Assembly (NCBI RefSeq): GCF_049445995.1
Contig: NZ_JBMSDZ010000010.1
Location: 66,889 to 130,888 of the forward strand
From: Dyella_A sp049445995
Lineage (GTDB): Bacteria > Pseudomonadota > Gammaproteobacteria > Xanthomonadales > Rhodanobacteraceae
Length of the DNA: 64,000 nt
Reading direction: 5' to 3'
Below, piece after piece: positions 25,988-36,096 of this stretch (position 1 is its first letter; every line of letters begins with the position of its first letter). A program made the translations under genes and the position numbers. The notes under the pieces are model-generated. The model had not been told where the DNA came from. It was given only the letters and a program-made list of their open reading frames with translations, and searched no databases.

Positions 25988-27172
25988 TCACGTGGCCTGA
26001 TAGAGCGTCACCACGCAGGCGCCGCCCAGGCCAAGGTTGTGCTGCAAGGCCACCCGCGCGCCAGGCACCTGGCGCGTGTCGGCCGTGCCACGCAACTGGT
26101 GAGTGAGTTCGTAGCATTGCGCCAGGCCGGTGGCGCCCAGCGGATGCCCCTTGGACAGCAGCCCGCCCGACGGGTTGGTCACCACCTTGCCGCCGTAGGT
26201 GTTGTCACCGTCGAGCACGAATTTTTCCGCGCCGCCTTCCGCGCAAAAGCCGAGCGCCTCGTAGGTAATCAGTTCGTTCTGGGCGAAGCAATCGTGCAGC
26301 TCGACCACATCCACGTCCTCCGGTCCGATGCCGGCATGCTCATAGACCTGGCGCGCCGCCTCGCGGGCCATGTCGTAACCGACCAGGCGCATCATGTCGT
26401 GCAACTCGAAGGTGCCGGGAAAGTCGGTGGTCATCGCCTGCGCCGTGATCTGCACCGTGGTGTCGATGGAATGCCTGCGCGCGAAGTCTTCGGAACACAG
26501 CACCGCGGCTGCCGCGCCGCAGGTGGGCGGACAGGCCATCAGACGGGTCATCACGCCTTCCCACAGCATGGGTGCGTTCATCACGTCCTCGACCGAGACC
26601 TCCTTGCGGAACAGCGCCAGCGGGTTGTTCAGCGCATGGCGGCTGGCCTTGGCACGGATAGCGGCGAAGGTTTCCAGCCGGGTCCCGTACTTGTCCATGT
26701 GGGCCTTGCCGGCCCCGCCGAAGTAGCGGATGGCCAGCGGAATCTCAGGATGCCCGACCAGCTCGTCGGTCACCCGGTCGAACTCCTCAAACGGGGTTGG
26801 CCGGTCATCGAACTGGGCCTTGATGGCCCCTGCAGCCATCTGCTCGAATCCAAGCGCCAGCACGCACTCGGCCGAACCGCCGACGATGGCCTGGCGCGCC
26901 AGGAACAGCGCACTCGAACCGGTGGAACAGTTGTTGTTGACGTTGACGATCGGGATGCCGCTCATGCCCACCGGATACAGCGCGCGTTGCCCGCAGGTGG
27001 AGTCCCCGTAGACATAGCCGACGTAGGCCTGCTGGATCAGCGCGTAATCCAGGTGCGCATCGGCCAGCGCCTGCCGCGCGGCCTGCGCGCCCATCTGGTG
27101 ATAAGGCGCGCTGGCGCCCGGCTTGCTGAAAGGGATCATGCCGACCCCCGCCACGATGACTTTCTGATTCAT
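25988..27172 (-). CDS. SCP-x-type thiolase / lipid-transfer acetyl-CoA acetyltransferase
   Basis: Thiolase-superfamily protein of 394 residues of the SCP-x group. The N terminus is MNQKVIVAGVGMIPFSKPG, the nucleophile C82 lies in VNNNCSTGSSAL, and the C-terminal segments are VELHDCFAQNELITYEALG, NPSGGLLSKGHPLGATG and HNLGLGGACVV. Such thiolases often act on branched or bulky 3-oxoacyl-CoAs, as in sterol side-chain degradation. The start ATG 27172 has AGGAG upstream on the minus strand; a longer in-frame start at 27316 would read through the 36-bp palindrome and is rejected. Confidence 0.9.
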   Translation of the reverse strand: MNQKVIVAGVGMIPFSKPGASAPYHQMGAQAARQALADAHLDYALIQQAYVGYVYGDSTCGQRALYPVGMSGIPIVNVNNNCSTGSSALFLARQAIVGGSAECVLALGFEQMAAGAIKAQFDDRPTPFEEFDRVTDELVGHPEIPLAIRYFGGAGKAHMDKYGTRLETFAAIRAKASRHALNNPLALFRKEVSVEDVMNAPMLWEGVMTRLMACPPTCGAAAAVLCSEDFARRHSIDTTVQITAQAMTTDFPGTFELHDMMRLVGYDMAREAARQVYEHAGIGPEDVDVVELHDCFAQNELITYEALGFCAEGGAEKFVLDGDNTYGGKVVTNPSGGLLSKGHPLGATGLAQCYELTHQLRGTADTRQVPGARVALQHNLGLGGACVVTLYQAT

Positions 27173-27268
27173 GAAATGCTCCTGGGAAATTCGGCCTGCC
27201 CACGCCGGGGCGGCGAGGCCGGGTGAAAAAGTTGGCATGCCGGTACCCGGTTGACCGTTGGCGAACGC

Positions 27269-27304
27269 ATCGATCATGCACGACCACGGTCGTGCATGAT
27301 CGAT
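27269..27304. promoter_or_regulatory. perfect 36-bp palindrome (16-bp arms)
   Basis: Arm ATCGATCATGCACGAC (27269-27284), loop CACG, and the exact complementary arm (27289-27304). It lies 97 bp upstream of the thiolase start, between that gene and the upstream transglutaminase-like gene. No T-run follows on either strand, so an operator or mRNA hairpin is more likely than a terminator. It is unrelated to the TCGTC-N6-GACGA dyad. Confidence 0.6.
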
Positions 27305-27373
27305 GGATACGGCCAAGACCGGAGCATGGCGACATGCCGACGATCGGCCATTTCCACTCAGCGCCCATGAAAG

Positions 27374-28054
27374 CTAGGCGCTGCGGACTTCGGCGGCAAA
27401 GTCGGCATCCACTGGCGCGGCAGCGGCCATGCGTGGATACAGCCGCCGCATCTCGGCCATCAGCATCTCCACTGGCACGTCCTGCCAGCTGCCGTGGTAT
27501 CGCAGATACTCCATGTACTGCTGACCCGCGCTGTTGTAGCGGTGGAACAGCGCGTCGTGGCGGCCGTCGAATTCCAGCAGCGACACGTTCAGCCGGCGGC
27601 ATAGCCGCGCGTCGAAGGTCGGCGTGACGCGAACCCAGCGATCCTCCAGGTACAACTCCGCAAAGCCGTGGTAGTAGAAAACATCGCTGTCCATCAGCTC
27701 GCGCAAGCGCACCGAGGTGAGGTGATTGCGCACGTCGGCAAGCCCGATGCGCGCCGGTACGCCCAGGTGCCGCGCGCTGGCCGCAAGCAGCGCCGCCTTG
27801 CCCACGCAATAACCACGGCCCGCCGCCAGGCAACTGCTCGCGCGGTAGCTTTCGCGATCGGTGAGATCGGCATATGGGGTATAGCGGATCGCGTCGCGCA
27901 CCGCCACGTAAAGCGTGCGGGCGACATCGATCGGCGTTTGCGCGCCGCGTGCCGCATCCTCGGCAAAAGCGCGCACCTGCGGGTGCGCGGCGTCGATATA
28001 TTCGGTGGGCGAGAGATACTCGCCAGGGGCCAGGTCCTGCGGTTTTGAAGTCAT
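27374..28054 (-). CDS. transglutaminase-like cysteine protein
   Basis: A 226-residue transglutaminase-like (arylamine/peptidase-fold) domain. The catalytic Cys lies in GRGYCVGKAALLAASARHLGVPARIG, the His in YYHGFAELYLEDRWVRV and the Asp in the following TPTFD. No signal peptide is seen, so it should be cytoplasmic. Cytoplasmic members may be peptidases, acyltransferases or deglycases, and no function can be assigned here. It is the first gene of the minus-strand catabolic operon, divergent from a CoA ligase across a 199-bp promoter region. Its presence among acyl-CoA enzymes is unexplained. Confidence 0.75.
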   Translation of the reverse strand: MTSKPQDLAPGEYLSPTEYIDAAHPQVRAFAEDAARGAQTPIDVARTLYVAVRDAIRYTPYADLTDRESYRASSCLAAGRGYCVGKAALLAASARHLGVPARIGLADVRNHLTSVRLRELMDSDVFYYHGFAELYLEDRWVRVTPTFDARLCRRLNVSLLEFDGRHDALFHRYNSAGQQYMEYLRYHGSWQDVPVEMLMAEMRRLYPRMAAAAPVDADFAAEVRSA

Positions 28055-28253
28055 GGCGGGCACCCTTCGTCGTGTCTGTGGTGGTGGAAGCTAGTCCAGC
28101 TTGCCGCGTGGAACAAGCGGTGAAATAACGAAAACGGACGGCAGCCAGTTGGCGCAAGACAGCTTGCGGTCGCGAAGAAACAATGCAAGGTCGGCGCCGC
28201 ACCGTGCCTATCGTCCAGACACCCTTCGGTGTGCAGACAGGAGAGCCTTCAGG

Positions 28254-29864
28254 ATGTCATCCGAATCCCGTTCACCCGAAGCCGCTGCCACGTCTTCCCC
28301 CGCCTTGGACCGCAACATGATCGAGCGTGTCTGCGCGGGTGACATCCTCATCCGTTCGGCGCAACGGTATGCCCAGCGACCGGCGATCATCGACGGCGAT
28401 CGCGTCATCAGCTACCGCCAGCTTGATGACCGGGCCAACCGGCTCGGGCAGGCCCTGCTCGCGCTCGGACTGACGTCGCAGGACGTGGTGGCGGTGATGG
28501 CCCGCAACATCCCCGAGTTGCTGATCACCTATTTCGCCTGCGCCAAGGCAGGGCTCATTTGCGCCCCGCTGAACCTGGCACTGAATGGCGAAGACATCAC
28601 CTATTGCCTGAGTGACTCGCGCGCGCGCGTTCTCATCGTGGACAGTGCCCTGGTCACCGCGGCCCAGGCGCTTCCCGCGCAGCTGCCCGATCTGCGCCAT
28701 GTCTATTGGATCGGCAGCGACGCGCACATGGAGGTGGCCAAGTCCGCAGGCACATTCGATGCGCTGGTCGCCAGTGGCACCATCGAGGAGCTTCAGGTAC
28801 CGGTGCATGATCGCGATGCCGTGCAACTGCTTTACACCAGCGGCACGACGGCCTCGCCCAAGGGCGTGCTGACCAGCCATCTGGCGGTCACCATCACCGC
28901 CCTGTCGACGGCCCTGGTGCAGAAATTCACGCCCGAATCGAACCTGCTGTGCATCCTGCCGCTTTTTCATTGTGCCCAGCTCAATGCCGCCACCTTGCCG
29001 GCCTTGATGACCGGTGCTTGCGTGGTGCTGACCCAGGGCTTCGATGCGGGGAAGGTGGGAGAGCTGATCGAGCAACACCGAATCAGCATGGTGTTCATGT
29101 TGCCGATGATGTACGGCGCGCTGCTGGCCGAACCGAGCACGGCCAAACGTGACTTCAGCTGCGTGACGCGCGCCATGTACGCGATGGCGCCGATGTCGCA
29201 GGAGCGGCTGGAGGCCGTGCATGCCTTGTTGCCCCATGCCGACGTGGTGCTGGGCTCCGGCCAGACCGAGTTCACCCCGCCAACCTGCTTCCAGCTGCCC
29301 GAGCAGCAGTGGGACAAGGCCGCCTCATGGGGGGTGGCTACGCCGATGACGCGCATCGCGATCATGGACGATGACGGCAATCTGCTGCCGCCCGGTGAAA
29401 CCGGCGAGATCGTCTACCGCGGCCCGCAGGTGATGAATGGTTATCTCAACCTGCCCGCGCCGACCGCCGAGAGCTTCCGGCACGGCTGGTTCCACAGCGG
29501 CGACATCGCCTGGATGGACGAGGAAGGCGTGGTGTGGTTCTGCGACCGCAAGAAGGACATGATCAAGACCGGCGGCGAGAACGTGGCCTCGATCGAGGTC
29601 GAGCGCTGCCTGCTGGCGCACCCGGATGTCGTCGATGCGGCGGTGGTCGGCGTGCCGCACGAGCACTGGGGCGAAGCCGTGGTCGCTGCGGTCGTGCTGG
29701 TCGCCGATGCCCTGGCCGATGAGGCGGCGCTGATCGAACACTGCCGGCAGCGGCTGTCCAGCTTCAAGGTACCCAAGACGGTGCATGTGCTACCCGAATT
29801 TCCACGCACCGGCACTGGCAAGATCCAGAAACACATCTTGCGGGAAAAGCTGCACAAACCCTGA
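28254..29864 (+). CDS. acyl-CoA synthetase (AMP-forming)
   Basis: ANL-family ligase of 536 residues. P-loop QLLYTSGTTASPKG, adenylate motif GSGQTEFTPP, GWFHSGDIAWMDEEG, the hinge DRKKDMIKTGGENVAS and the C-terminal Lys motif RTGTGKIQKHILR. It activates a carboxylic acid to its CoA ester. The start ATG 28254 has AGGAG 10 nt upstream; the frame is open for 51 codons before this, without family similarity. It is the first gene of the plus-strand catabolic operon, followed 78 bp later by the AtuD-like dehydrogenase. Confidence 0.9.
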   Translation: MSSESRSPEAAATSSPALDRNMIERVCAGDILIRSAQRYAQRPAIIDGDRVISYRQLDDRANRLGQALLALGLTSQDVVAVMARNIPELLITYFACAKAGLICAPLNLALNGEDITYCLSDSRARVLIVDSALVTAAQALPAQLPDLRHVYWIGSDAHMEVAKSAGTFDALVASGTIEELQVPVHDRDAVQLLYTSGTTASPKGVLTSHLAVTITALSTALVQKFTPESNLLCILPLFHCAQLNAATLPALMTGACVVLTQGFDAGKVGELIEQHRISMVFMLPMMYGALLAEPSTAKRDFSCVTRAMYAMAPMSQERLEAVHALLPHADVVLGSGQTEFTPPTCFQLPEQQWDKAASWGVATPMTRIAIMDDDGNLLPPGETGEIVYRGPQVMNGYLNLPAPTAESFRHGWFHSGDIAWMDEEGVVWFCDRKKDMIKTGGENVASIEVERCLLAHPDVVDAAVVGVPHEHWGEAVVAAVVLVADALADEAALIEHCRQRLSSFKVPKTVHVLPEFPRTGTGKIQKHILREKLHKP

Positions 29865-29942
29865 TCGATGGCACCGGGCTGCGCGGAAAAGATCCGCTCT
29901 ACATCCACTTCACTCAAGACTACAGCACCGGAGAATCCACGG

Positions 29943-31097
<1,155 letters not shown>

Positions 31098-31154
31098 ACG
31101 GGTCGCCATGTATCGTCACCGCCAAACCGCCCAGCAAATGAAGAGGATAAAACC

Positions 31155-32735
31155 ATGAGCAACGATCGACTGGCCATCCACATGATGGGACGCCAGACCC
31201 TGGGCGACCTGTTGTGGCGCAGCACCTGCCGGGTGCCGGACAAGACCGCCATCATCTACGGCGATACGCGGCTGAGCTATGCCCAACTGGACGAGCTGGC
31301 CAATCGCACCGCGCATGCGCTTGCCGAGCGCGGTATCGGCAAGGGCGAGCGGGTCGCGTTGCTCTCGCACAACCACTACTTGTTCGTCGTGCTGCATTTT
31401 GCGCTGGCGCGCCTGGGCGCGATCCTGGTTCCCGTCAACTTCATGCTCACCGGTGAAGATGTCGCCTACATCGTCGACCACTCCGGCGCGACCGGCCTGA
31501 TCGTGGAGGATGCGCTGTTGCCGGTGGCCGAGGCGGCGCTGGCACTGGCGCACCATCCGGTCGGCCTGCGGGGGGTGATACCGGAACTGGGACTGGCCTT
31601 GCCAGCCGGATGGGAATCGGTGGAAGACTGGACCCGACATCCGTCCACGCAGATGCCTCAGGTGGAGATTGCCGATGACGATCCGCTGCAGATCCTCTAC
31701 ACCAGTGGCACCGAATCCAGGCCCAAGGGTGCGACGCTGTCCAGCCGCAACCTGATTGCGCAATACGCCAGTTGCATCATCGACGGCGAAATGTCGGGCA
31801 GGGACACCGAGGTCCATGCGCTGCCGCTGTTCCACTGCGCCCAACTGCATGGGCTGCTGGTGCCGGCGCTGTCGCTGGGCGCCACCAACATCATCCTGTC
31901 CAACCCCGAACCGGCGCGCCTGCTGGCCACGGTCGAGGCCGAACGCGTGAGCAAACTGTTCTGCCCGCCGACGGTGTGGATCTCGCTGCTCCGGCATCCC
32001 GACTTCGACCGGCGCGACCTGAGCTGTCTGACCAAGGGCTACTACGGCGCCTCGATCATGCCCGGCGAGGTCATCAAGGAACTGCTCCGGCGATTGCCGC
32101 AGATCAGGCTGTTCAATTTCTACGGGCAGACCGAAATGTGTCCGGTCGCCACGCTGCTGCGCCCGGAGGACCAACTGCGCAAACTCGGCTCGGCCGGACG
32201 CGCGGTGCTGCACGTGGAAACCCGCGTAGTGGATGACGACGGCCAGCCGCTGCCGCCGGGACAGATCGGCGAGATCGTCCATCGTGGCCCCCATGTGATG
32301 CTGGGCTACTGGAATGACCCGGAAAAAACCGCCGAGGCCTTTCGCCACGGCTGGTTCCACAGCGGCGATCTGGGCGTGCTGGATGACGAGGGTTACCTCA
32401 CCGTGGTCGACCGGAAGAAGGACATGATCAAGACCGGCGGCGAGAACGTGGCCAGCCGCGAGGTGGAGGAGGTGATTTACCAGCACGCTGCGGTGGCCGA
32501 GGTGGCGGTGATCGGCGTGCCCCATCCGCATTGGATCGAGCAGGTTACCGCCGTGGTGGTCCTGCGCACGGGCGAAGCATTGCCTCCCGACGAGTTGCTG
32601 GCGTTCTGCCGCGAGCGGCTGGCCCACTTCAAGGCGCCCAAGGAAATCGTCTTCGTCGATGCGATGCCCAAAAATGCCGCCGGCAAGCTGCTCAAGCGGG
32701 AACTTCGCACGCTGCTGGCGGATCGCACGCGGTAA
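31155..32735 (+). CDS. fatty-acyl-CoA synthetase (AMP-forming)
   Basis: ANL-family ligase of 526 residues. P-loop QILYTSGTESRPKG, adenylate motif NFYGQTEMCPVATLL, GWFHSGDLGVLDDEG, the hinge DRKKDMIKTGGENVAS and the terminal NAAGKLLKRELR. The start ATG has GAGGA 7 nt upstream. It is the fourth ligase of the region and one of two in this operon; the two may handle acids of different chain length or branch state, such as the parent acid and a shortened product re-entering the pathway. The exact substrate is not predictable. Confidence 0.9.
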   Translation: MSNDRLAIHMMGRQTLGDLLWRSTCRVPDKTAIIYGDTRLSYAQLDELANRTAHALAERGIGKGERVALLSHNHYLFVVLHFALARLGAILVPVNFMLTGEDVAYIVDHSGATGLIVEDALLPVAEAALALAHHPVGLRGVIPELGLALPAGWESVEDWTRHPSTQMPQVEIADDDPLQILYTSGTESRPKGATLSSRNLIAQYASCIIDGEMSGRDTEVHALPLFHCAQLHGLLVPALSLGATNIILSNPEPARLLATVEAERVSKLFCPPTVWISLLRHPDFDRRDLSCLTKGYYGASIMPGEVIKELLRRLPQIRLFNFYGQTEMCPVATLLRPEDQLRKLGSAGRAVLHVETRVVDDDGQPLPPGQIGEIVHRGPHVMLGYWNDPEKTAEAFRHGWFHSGDLGVLDDEGYLTVVDRKKDMIKTGGENVASREVEEVIYQHAAVAEVAVIGVPHPHWIEQVTAVVVLRTGEALPPDELLAFCRERLAHFKAPKEIVFVDAMPKNAAGKLLKRELRTLLADRTR

Positions 32736-32773
32736 TCACGCTGGTGGCGCACCGGCACTACGGAACGGATGAC

Positions 32774-32816
32774 GCTGGCCGGCGTGCCGCCGAGCGACTG
32801 TCGCACGCCGGTCAGC
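32774..32816 (+). terminator. 14-bp hairpin between ligase and tpm
   Basis: Arms 32774-32787 and 32803-32816 pair over 14 bp with one G-T, with a 15-nt loop. There is no T-run, so it may be an intrinsic pause or an mRNA processing site. TTGACA (32817-32822) directly follows and could be a -35 box for tpm, but no clear -10 was found. Confidence 0.4.
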
Positions 32817-32876
32817 TTGACACGAACCTGCTCCGGCGTGCGGATCCGGGCGCGCATGAACGGAAAAGTAAAATCG

Positions 32877-33533
32877 ATGGAAGCTTCATTCTGGAAATCG
32901 GTATGGACCAAGCGCGCCCTGGGTTTTCACCTGCCGTTTGTCCATCCCATCCTCAAGCGGTCGCTGCCACTGTTCGACCTCGCGCCGGATGCCCGGCTGT
33001 TTCTGCCGTTGTGTGGAAAAACACTGGACATCGCGTATCTGCTGTCGCTTGCCGGGTTTCACGTCACCGGCATCGAACTCAGCGAGATCGCCATCGGTGA
33101 ACTGTTCGAGCAGCTGAACCTCGAACCCCTTGTGTCGACATGGCATGGCGGTCGCCTCTGGCGCAGTGGCAGGCTGAGCGTGTTCGAAGGCGACTTCTTC
33201 GAACTGACACCGGAGGAACTCGGTCCGGTAGCGCTGACCTACGACCGTGCCGCGCTGGTGGCACTGCCGGCCGATCTGCGTGCGCGTTATGCACAGCGAC
33301 TCGTCCAGTTGACCGACACGGCGGAACAATTGTTGATCAGTTTCGAATACGACCAGTCGCGCATGCCCGGCCCGCCGTTCGCGGTAACCGGGGCTGAACT
33401 CGAACGACTGTATGGGCCGCACTATCGCCCCCAGGAGCTGTCGCGCAAGGACGTGATCGCGAACCAGCCCGCCTTTCTGGAACGCGGGCTGCAGCATTTC
33501 GAGGAAGTCGCCTGGCGGATGATTCCACGATAA
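32877..33533 (+). CDS. tpm: thiopurine S-methyltransferase-family protein
   Basis: A 218-residue SAM-dependent methyltransferase, the usual bacterial TPMT length. The start MEASFWKSVWTKRALGFHLP is followed by RLFLPLCGKTLDIAYLLSLAGFHVTGIELSE, the TPMT-type SAM-binding motif, and later GDFFELTPEELGPVALTYDRAALVALP. Bacterial members methylate thiols, selenium or tellurium species. The start ATG 32877 gives family length; an ATG at 32856 is possible. Its place inside a hydrocarbon operon is unexplained; detoxification of reactive thiols or a thioether product are guesses. Confidence 0.88.
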   Translation: MEASFWKSVWTKRALGFHLPFVHPILKRSLPLFDLAPDARLFLPLCGKTLDIAYLLSLAGFHVTGIELSEIAIGELFEQLNLEPLVSTWHGGRLWRSGRLSVFEGDFFELTPEELGPVALTYDRAALVALPADLRARYAQRLVQLTDTAEQLLISFEYDQSRMPGPPFAVTGAELERLYGPHYRPQELSRKDVIANQPAFLERGLQHFEEVAWRMIPR

Positions 33534-33566
33534 GGGCCGCCTCGTCGTGACAGACCGCATCGTGTT

Positions 33567-33582
33567 TCGTCGGAATGGACGA
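33567..33582. promoter_or_regulatory. putative operator TCGTC-N6-GACGA, copy 4
   Basis: TCGTCGGAATGGACGA keeps both 5-bp arms; the spacer differs from the other copies. It lies 125 bp before the paired acyl-CoA dehydrogenase genes, in the 173-bp gap after tpm. Confidence 0.45.
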
Positions 33583-33706
33583 TTGCCACGGCTCTCCGAC
33601 GTCCCAAAAGATAGTGATGGTTCGAGCACACGGTCAGCAAGCGCTTCGTCACCCGCCCTGCGTGGCATGAGCGTCGGGTGCATCGATCGAAAAAGGATGA
33701 CACACC

Positions 33707-34882
33707 ATGAATCTCGACTTCAGCCCGCAGGAACTCCAGTTCCGCGAGGAAGTTCGCCAGTGGATGCGCGAAAACGCGCCGCCGGATCCCGCCGGCGTCA
33801 AACTCGGGATACCCCTGGACAAAGCCACCCAGATGGCGTGGGAGCAGCGCCTGGCATCCAAGGGCTGGCTGGCCTATACCTGGCCCAAGGAATACGGTGG
33901 TCCCGGCTGGACCGTCACCCAACGCCACATTTTCGAGGAGGAACGTGCCGCCGCCGGCGCGCCCAATTCAGGCCCGTTCGGTCTGGCCATGCTGGGGCCG
34001 GTGCTGATGGCCTTCGGCAACGAACGGCAGCAGCAGCGTTACCTTCCGCGCATCGCCGCGGGCACTGAGTTGTGGTGCCAGGGTTATTCCGAACCCGGCG
34101 CCGGCTCGGACTTGGCCAGCCTGAAAACCCAGGCGCGCCGCGATGGCGATCACTACGTCGTCAATGGCCAGAAAATCTGGACCACCCAGGCCCACTGGGC
34201 CGACTGGATGTTCTGCCTGGTGCGCACCCACCCGGACGTACCCAGACAACAAGGCATCTCGTTCCTCCTGATCGACATGCGCAGCCCCGGTATCGAGATC
34301 CGGCCGATCATCACCATCGACGGTCACCATCATCTCAACGAAGTATTTCTCACCGATGTCAGGGTGCCGGTGGAAAACCTGGTCGGCCAGGAAGGCCAGG
34401 GCTGGACGATCGCCAAGTATCTGCTCACCTTCGAGCGCACCACGATCGCCGGCGTGGCCGATTCGAAATACGAGATCGGACGGCTCAAGGCGGTGGCCGT
34501 CCGGCATCGTGTCGATGGCCATGCCCTCATCGACGAACCGGGCGTAAGCGAACGCATCGCCGAGCTGGAAATCGACCTGCTGGCGCTCGAATACACCAAC
34601 CTGCGTGCGCTGGACCGGCTGGCCCGGGGCAAGGCACCCGGCGCCGAGTCCTCCGGCCTGAAGATCCGCGGCACCGAACTGCAGCAGGCGATTTCCGAGG
34701 CGATGGTGGATCTGGGCGGTCAAGACGCCCTGCCCTGGCTGAGCACCGAGCCGGCCGGCGACCCGGCTTTCGACAGCGCCACGGTGCGCTACAACTTCCT
34801 GCGTGCCAGCTCGATCTACGGCGGCAGCAACGAAATCCAGAAAAACGTGATCGCCAAGCAACTTCTTGGCGGCGGACACTGA
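33707..34882 (+). CDS. acyl-CoA dehydrogenase, catalytic partner of a heteromeric pair
   Basis: Acyl-CoA dehydrogenase of 391 residues: SEPGAGSDLASLKTQARRDGDHYVVNG, the substrate-side GQKIWTTQAHWADWMF, then LTFERTT with E243 as likely base, and the C-terminal IYGGSNEIQKN. The MCAD-position glutamate is replaced (Gly in YGGS). The gene is 11 bp upstream of a second acyl-CoA dehydrogenase lacking a base; adjacent pairs of this kind form alpha2-beta2 heterotetramers in steroid catabolism (FadE26/27 type). The start ATG has AAGGA upstream. Confidence 0.9.
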   Translation: MNLDFSPQELQFREEVRQWMRENAPPDPAGVKLGIPLDKATQMAWEQRLASKGWLAYTWPKEYGGPGWTVTQRHIFEEERAAAGAPNSGPFGLAMLGPVLMAFGNERQQQRYLPRIAAGTELWCQGYSEPGAGSDLASLKTQARRDGDHYVVNGQKIWTTQAHWADWMFCLVRTHPDVPRQQGISFLLIDMRSPGIEIRPIITIDGHHHLNEVFLTDVRVPVENLVGQEGQGWTIAKYLLTFERTTIAGVADSKYEIGRLKAVAVRHRVDGHALIDEPGVSERIAELEIDLLALEYTNLRALDRLARGKAPGAESSGLKIRGTELQQAISEAMVDLGGQDALPWLSTEPAGDPAFDSATVRYNFLRASSIYGGSNEIQKNVIAKQLLGGGH

Positions 34883-34893
34883 GGAAAATCCGC

Positions 34894-36051
34894 ATGGACT
34901 TCTCCCTCAGCGACGAACAGCGGATGATCCGCGACAGCGTCGAGCGATTCATCGAGAAAAACCACGATTTCAAACAGTACCTCGCGACTGTTGCGCAACC
35001 GGGTCAGATCGATACCGGGACATGGGCGCAATTTGCCGAGTCCGGCTGGCTGGGGTTGCCATTGCCGGAGCACGCTGGCGGCTTCGGCGGCACCGCCATC
35101 GAAACGATGCTGATCATGGAGGGCTTTGGCGCCGGCTTGGTCACCGAACCGTTCATCCCCACCGTGGTGCTCGGCGGCCGACTGGTGGCGAACAGCGGCA
35201 ACGCCGCCCAACGGGCGCGCGTGCTGGAACCGCTCATCGACGGCAAGCTGCAGCTGGCGGTGGCGATGTACGAGCACGGCGCCCGTTACCGCCTGAGCCA
35301 CTGCGCCACGCGCGCCAAGCCCAGTGGCAGCGGCGGCTACCGCCTCAACGGCGAGAAGACCATGGTGCTCAATGCGCCCAATGCCGACCTGCTGGTGGTG
35401 GTCGCGCGCACCGCCGGTACGCTGCAGGATGAAGCCGGGCTCAGTATGTTCCTGGTCGATCCCAAGACCGCCGGTGTGTCGCTGCGATCCTGCGCGGTGC
35501 TGGGCGGCGGCGTGGCTGCCGAAGTGCGGCTGGAAGGTGTGGAGGTATCGGCCGACGCGCTGCTGGGTGAAGCCGGTCAAGCGTTCGCGGGGCTGGAGCA
35601 GGCCCTGGATCATGCGACCGTGGCGACTTGTGCCGAGGCATTGGGTGCGATGCAGGCATTGTTCAAGCGCACCGTGGATTACAGCAAAGTGCGCAAGCAG
35701 TTCGGCGCCCCGATCGGCAGCTTCCAGGTGCTCCAGCACCGCATGGTGGATATGTTCAACGACCTGGAGCAGTCGCGTTCGATGGTCTACATGGCCTCGG
35801 TTCGCGTCGAGAGCAAGGTGCCCGACGAGCGTCGCCGCGCCGCGTCGGCGGCCAAGGCCTATCTCGGCAAGACCTCGCGCTTCATCGCGCAGCAGGCGGT
35901 GCAGATCCACGGCGGCATCGGCATGACCGAGGAGCTGGATGTCGGCCATTACTTTCGCCGCCTCACCGCCTTTGGAAATCTCTATGGCGACCGCGCCCAT
36001 CATTTGCGCCGGTTTGCCGGTTTGCCGGCGGCGAACGCCGATGCGACCTGA
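34894..36051 (+). CDS. acyl-CoA dehydrogenase, non-catalytic partner
   Basis: A 385-residue acyl-CoA dehydrogenase-fold protein starting MDFSLSDEQRMIRDSVERF. The FAD-adenine region near the C terminus is kept (QQAVQIHGGIGMTEELDVGHYFRR), but the base is absent at both usual places: the isovaleryl-type position reads LDHAT (His240) and the C-terminal segment is LYGDRAHHLRR. The middle beta-domain signature is divergent (VAMYEHGARYRLSH). It therefore probably depends on the preceding gene product. Its Shine-Dalgarno GAGGA overlaps the upstream stop codon, giving translational coupling. Confidence 0.87.
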   Translation: MDFSLSDEQRMIRDSVERFIEKNHDFKQYLATVAQPGQIDTGTWAQFAESGWLGLPLPEHAGGFGGTAIETMLIMEGFGAGLVTEPFIPTVVLGGRLVANSGNAAQRARVLEPLIDGKLQLAVAMYEHGARYRLSHCATRAKPSGSGGYRLNGEKTMVLNAPNADLLVVVARTAGTLQDEAGLSMFLVDPKTAGVSLRSCAVLGGGVAAEVRLEGVEVSADALLGEAGQAFAGLEQALDHATVATCAEALGAMQALFKRTVDYSKVRKQFGAPIGSFQVLQHRMVDMFNDLEQSRSMVYMASVRVESKVPDERRRAASAAKAYLGKTSRFIAQQAVQIHGGIGMTEELDVGHYFRRLTAFGNLYGDRAHHLRRFAGLPAANADAT

Positions 36052-36096
36052 GCACCGTACCGTACGCGATGGTCGGCGTACCGGGAGGGTTGTGCC

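Noticed and set aside
27173..27316. Longer N terminus for the SCP-x thiolase
   Set aside because: It would translate through the perfect 36-bp palindrome and has no similarity; the start at 27172 has a good ribosome site.
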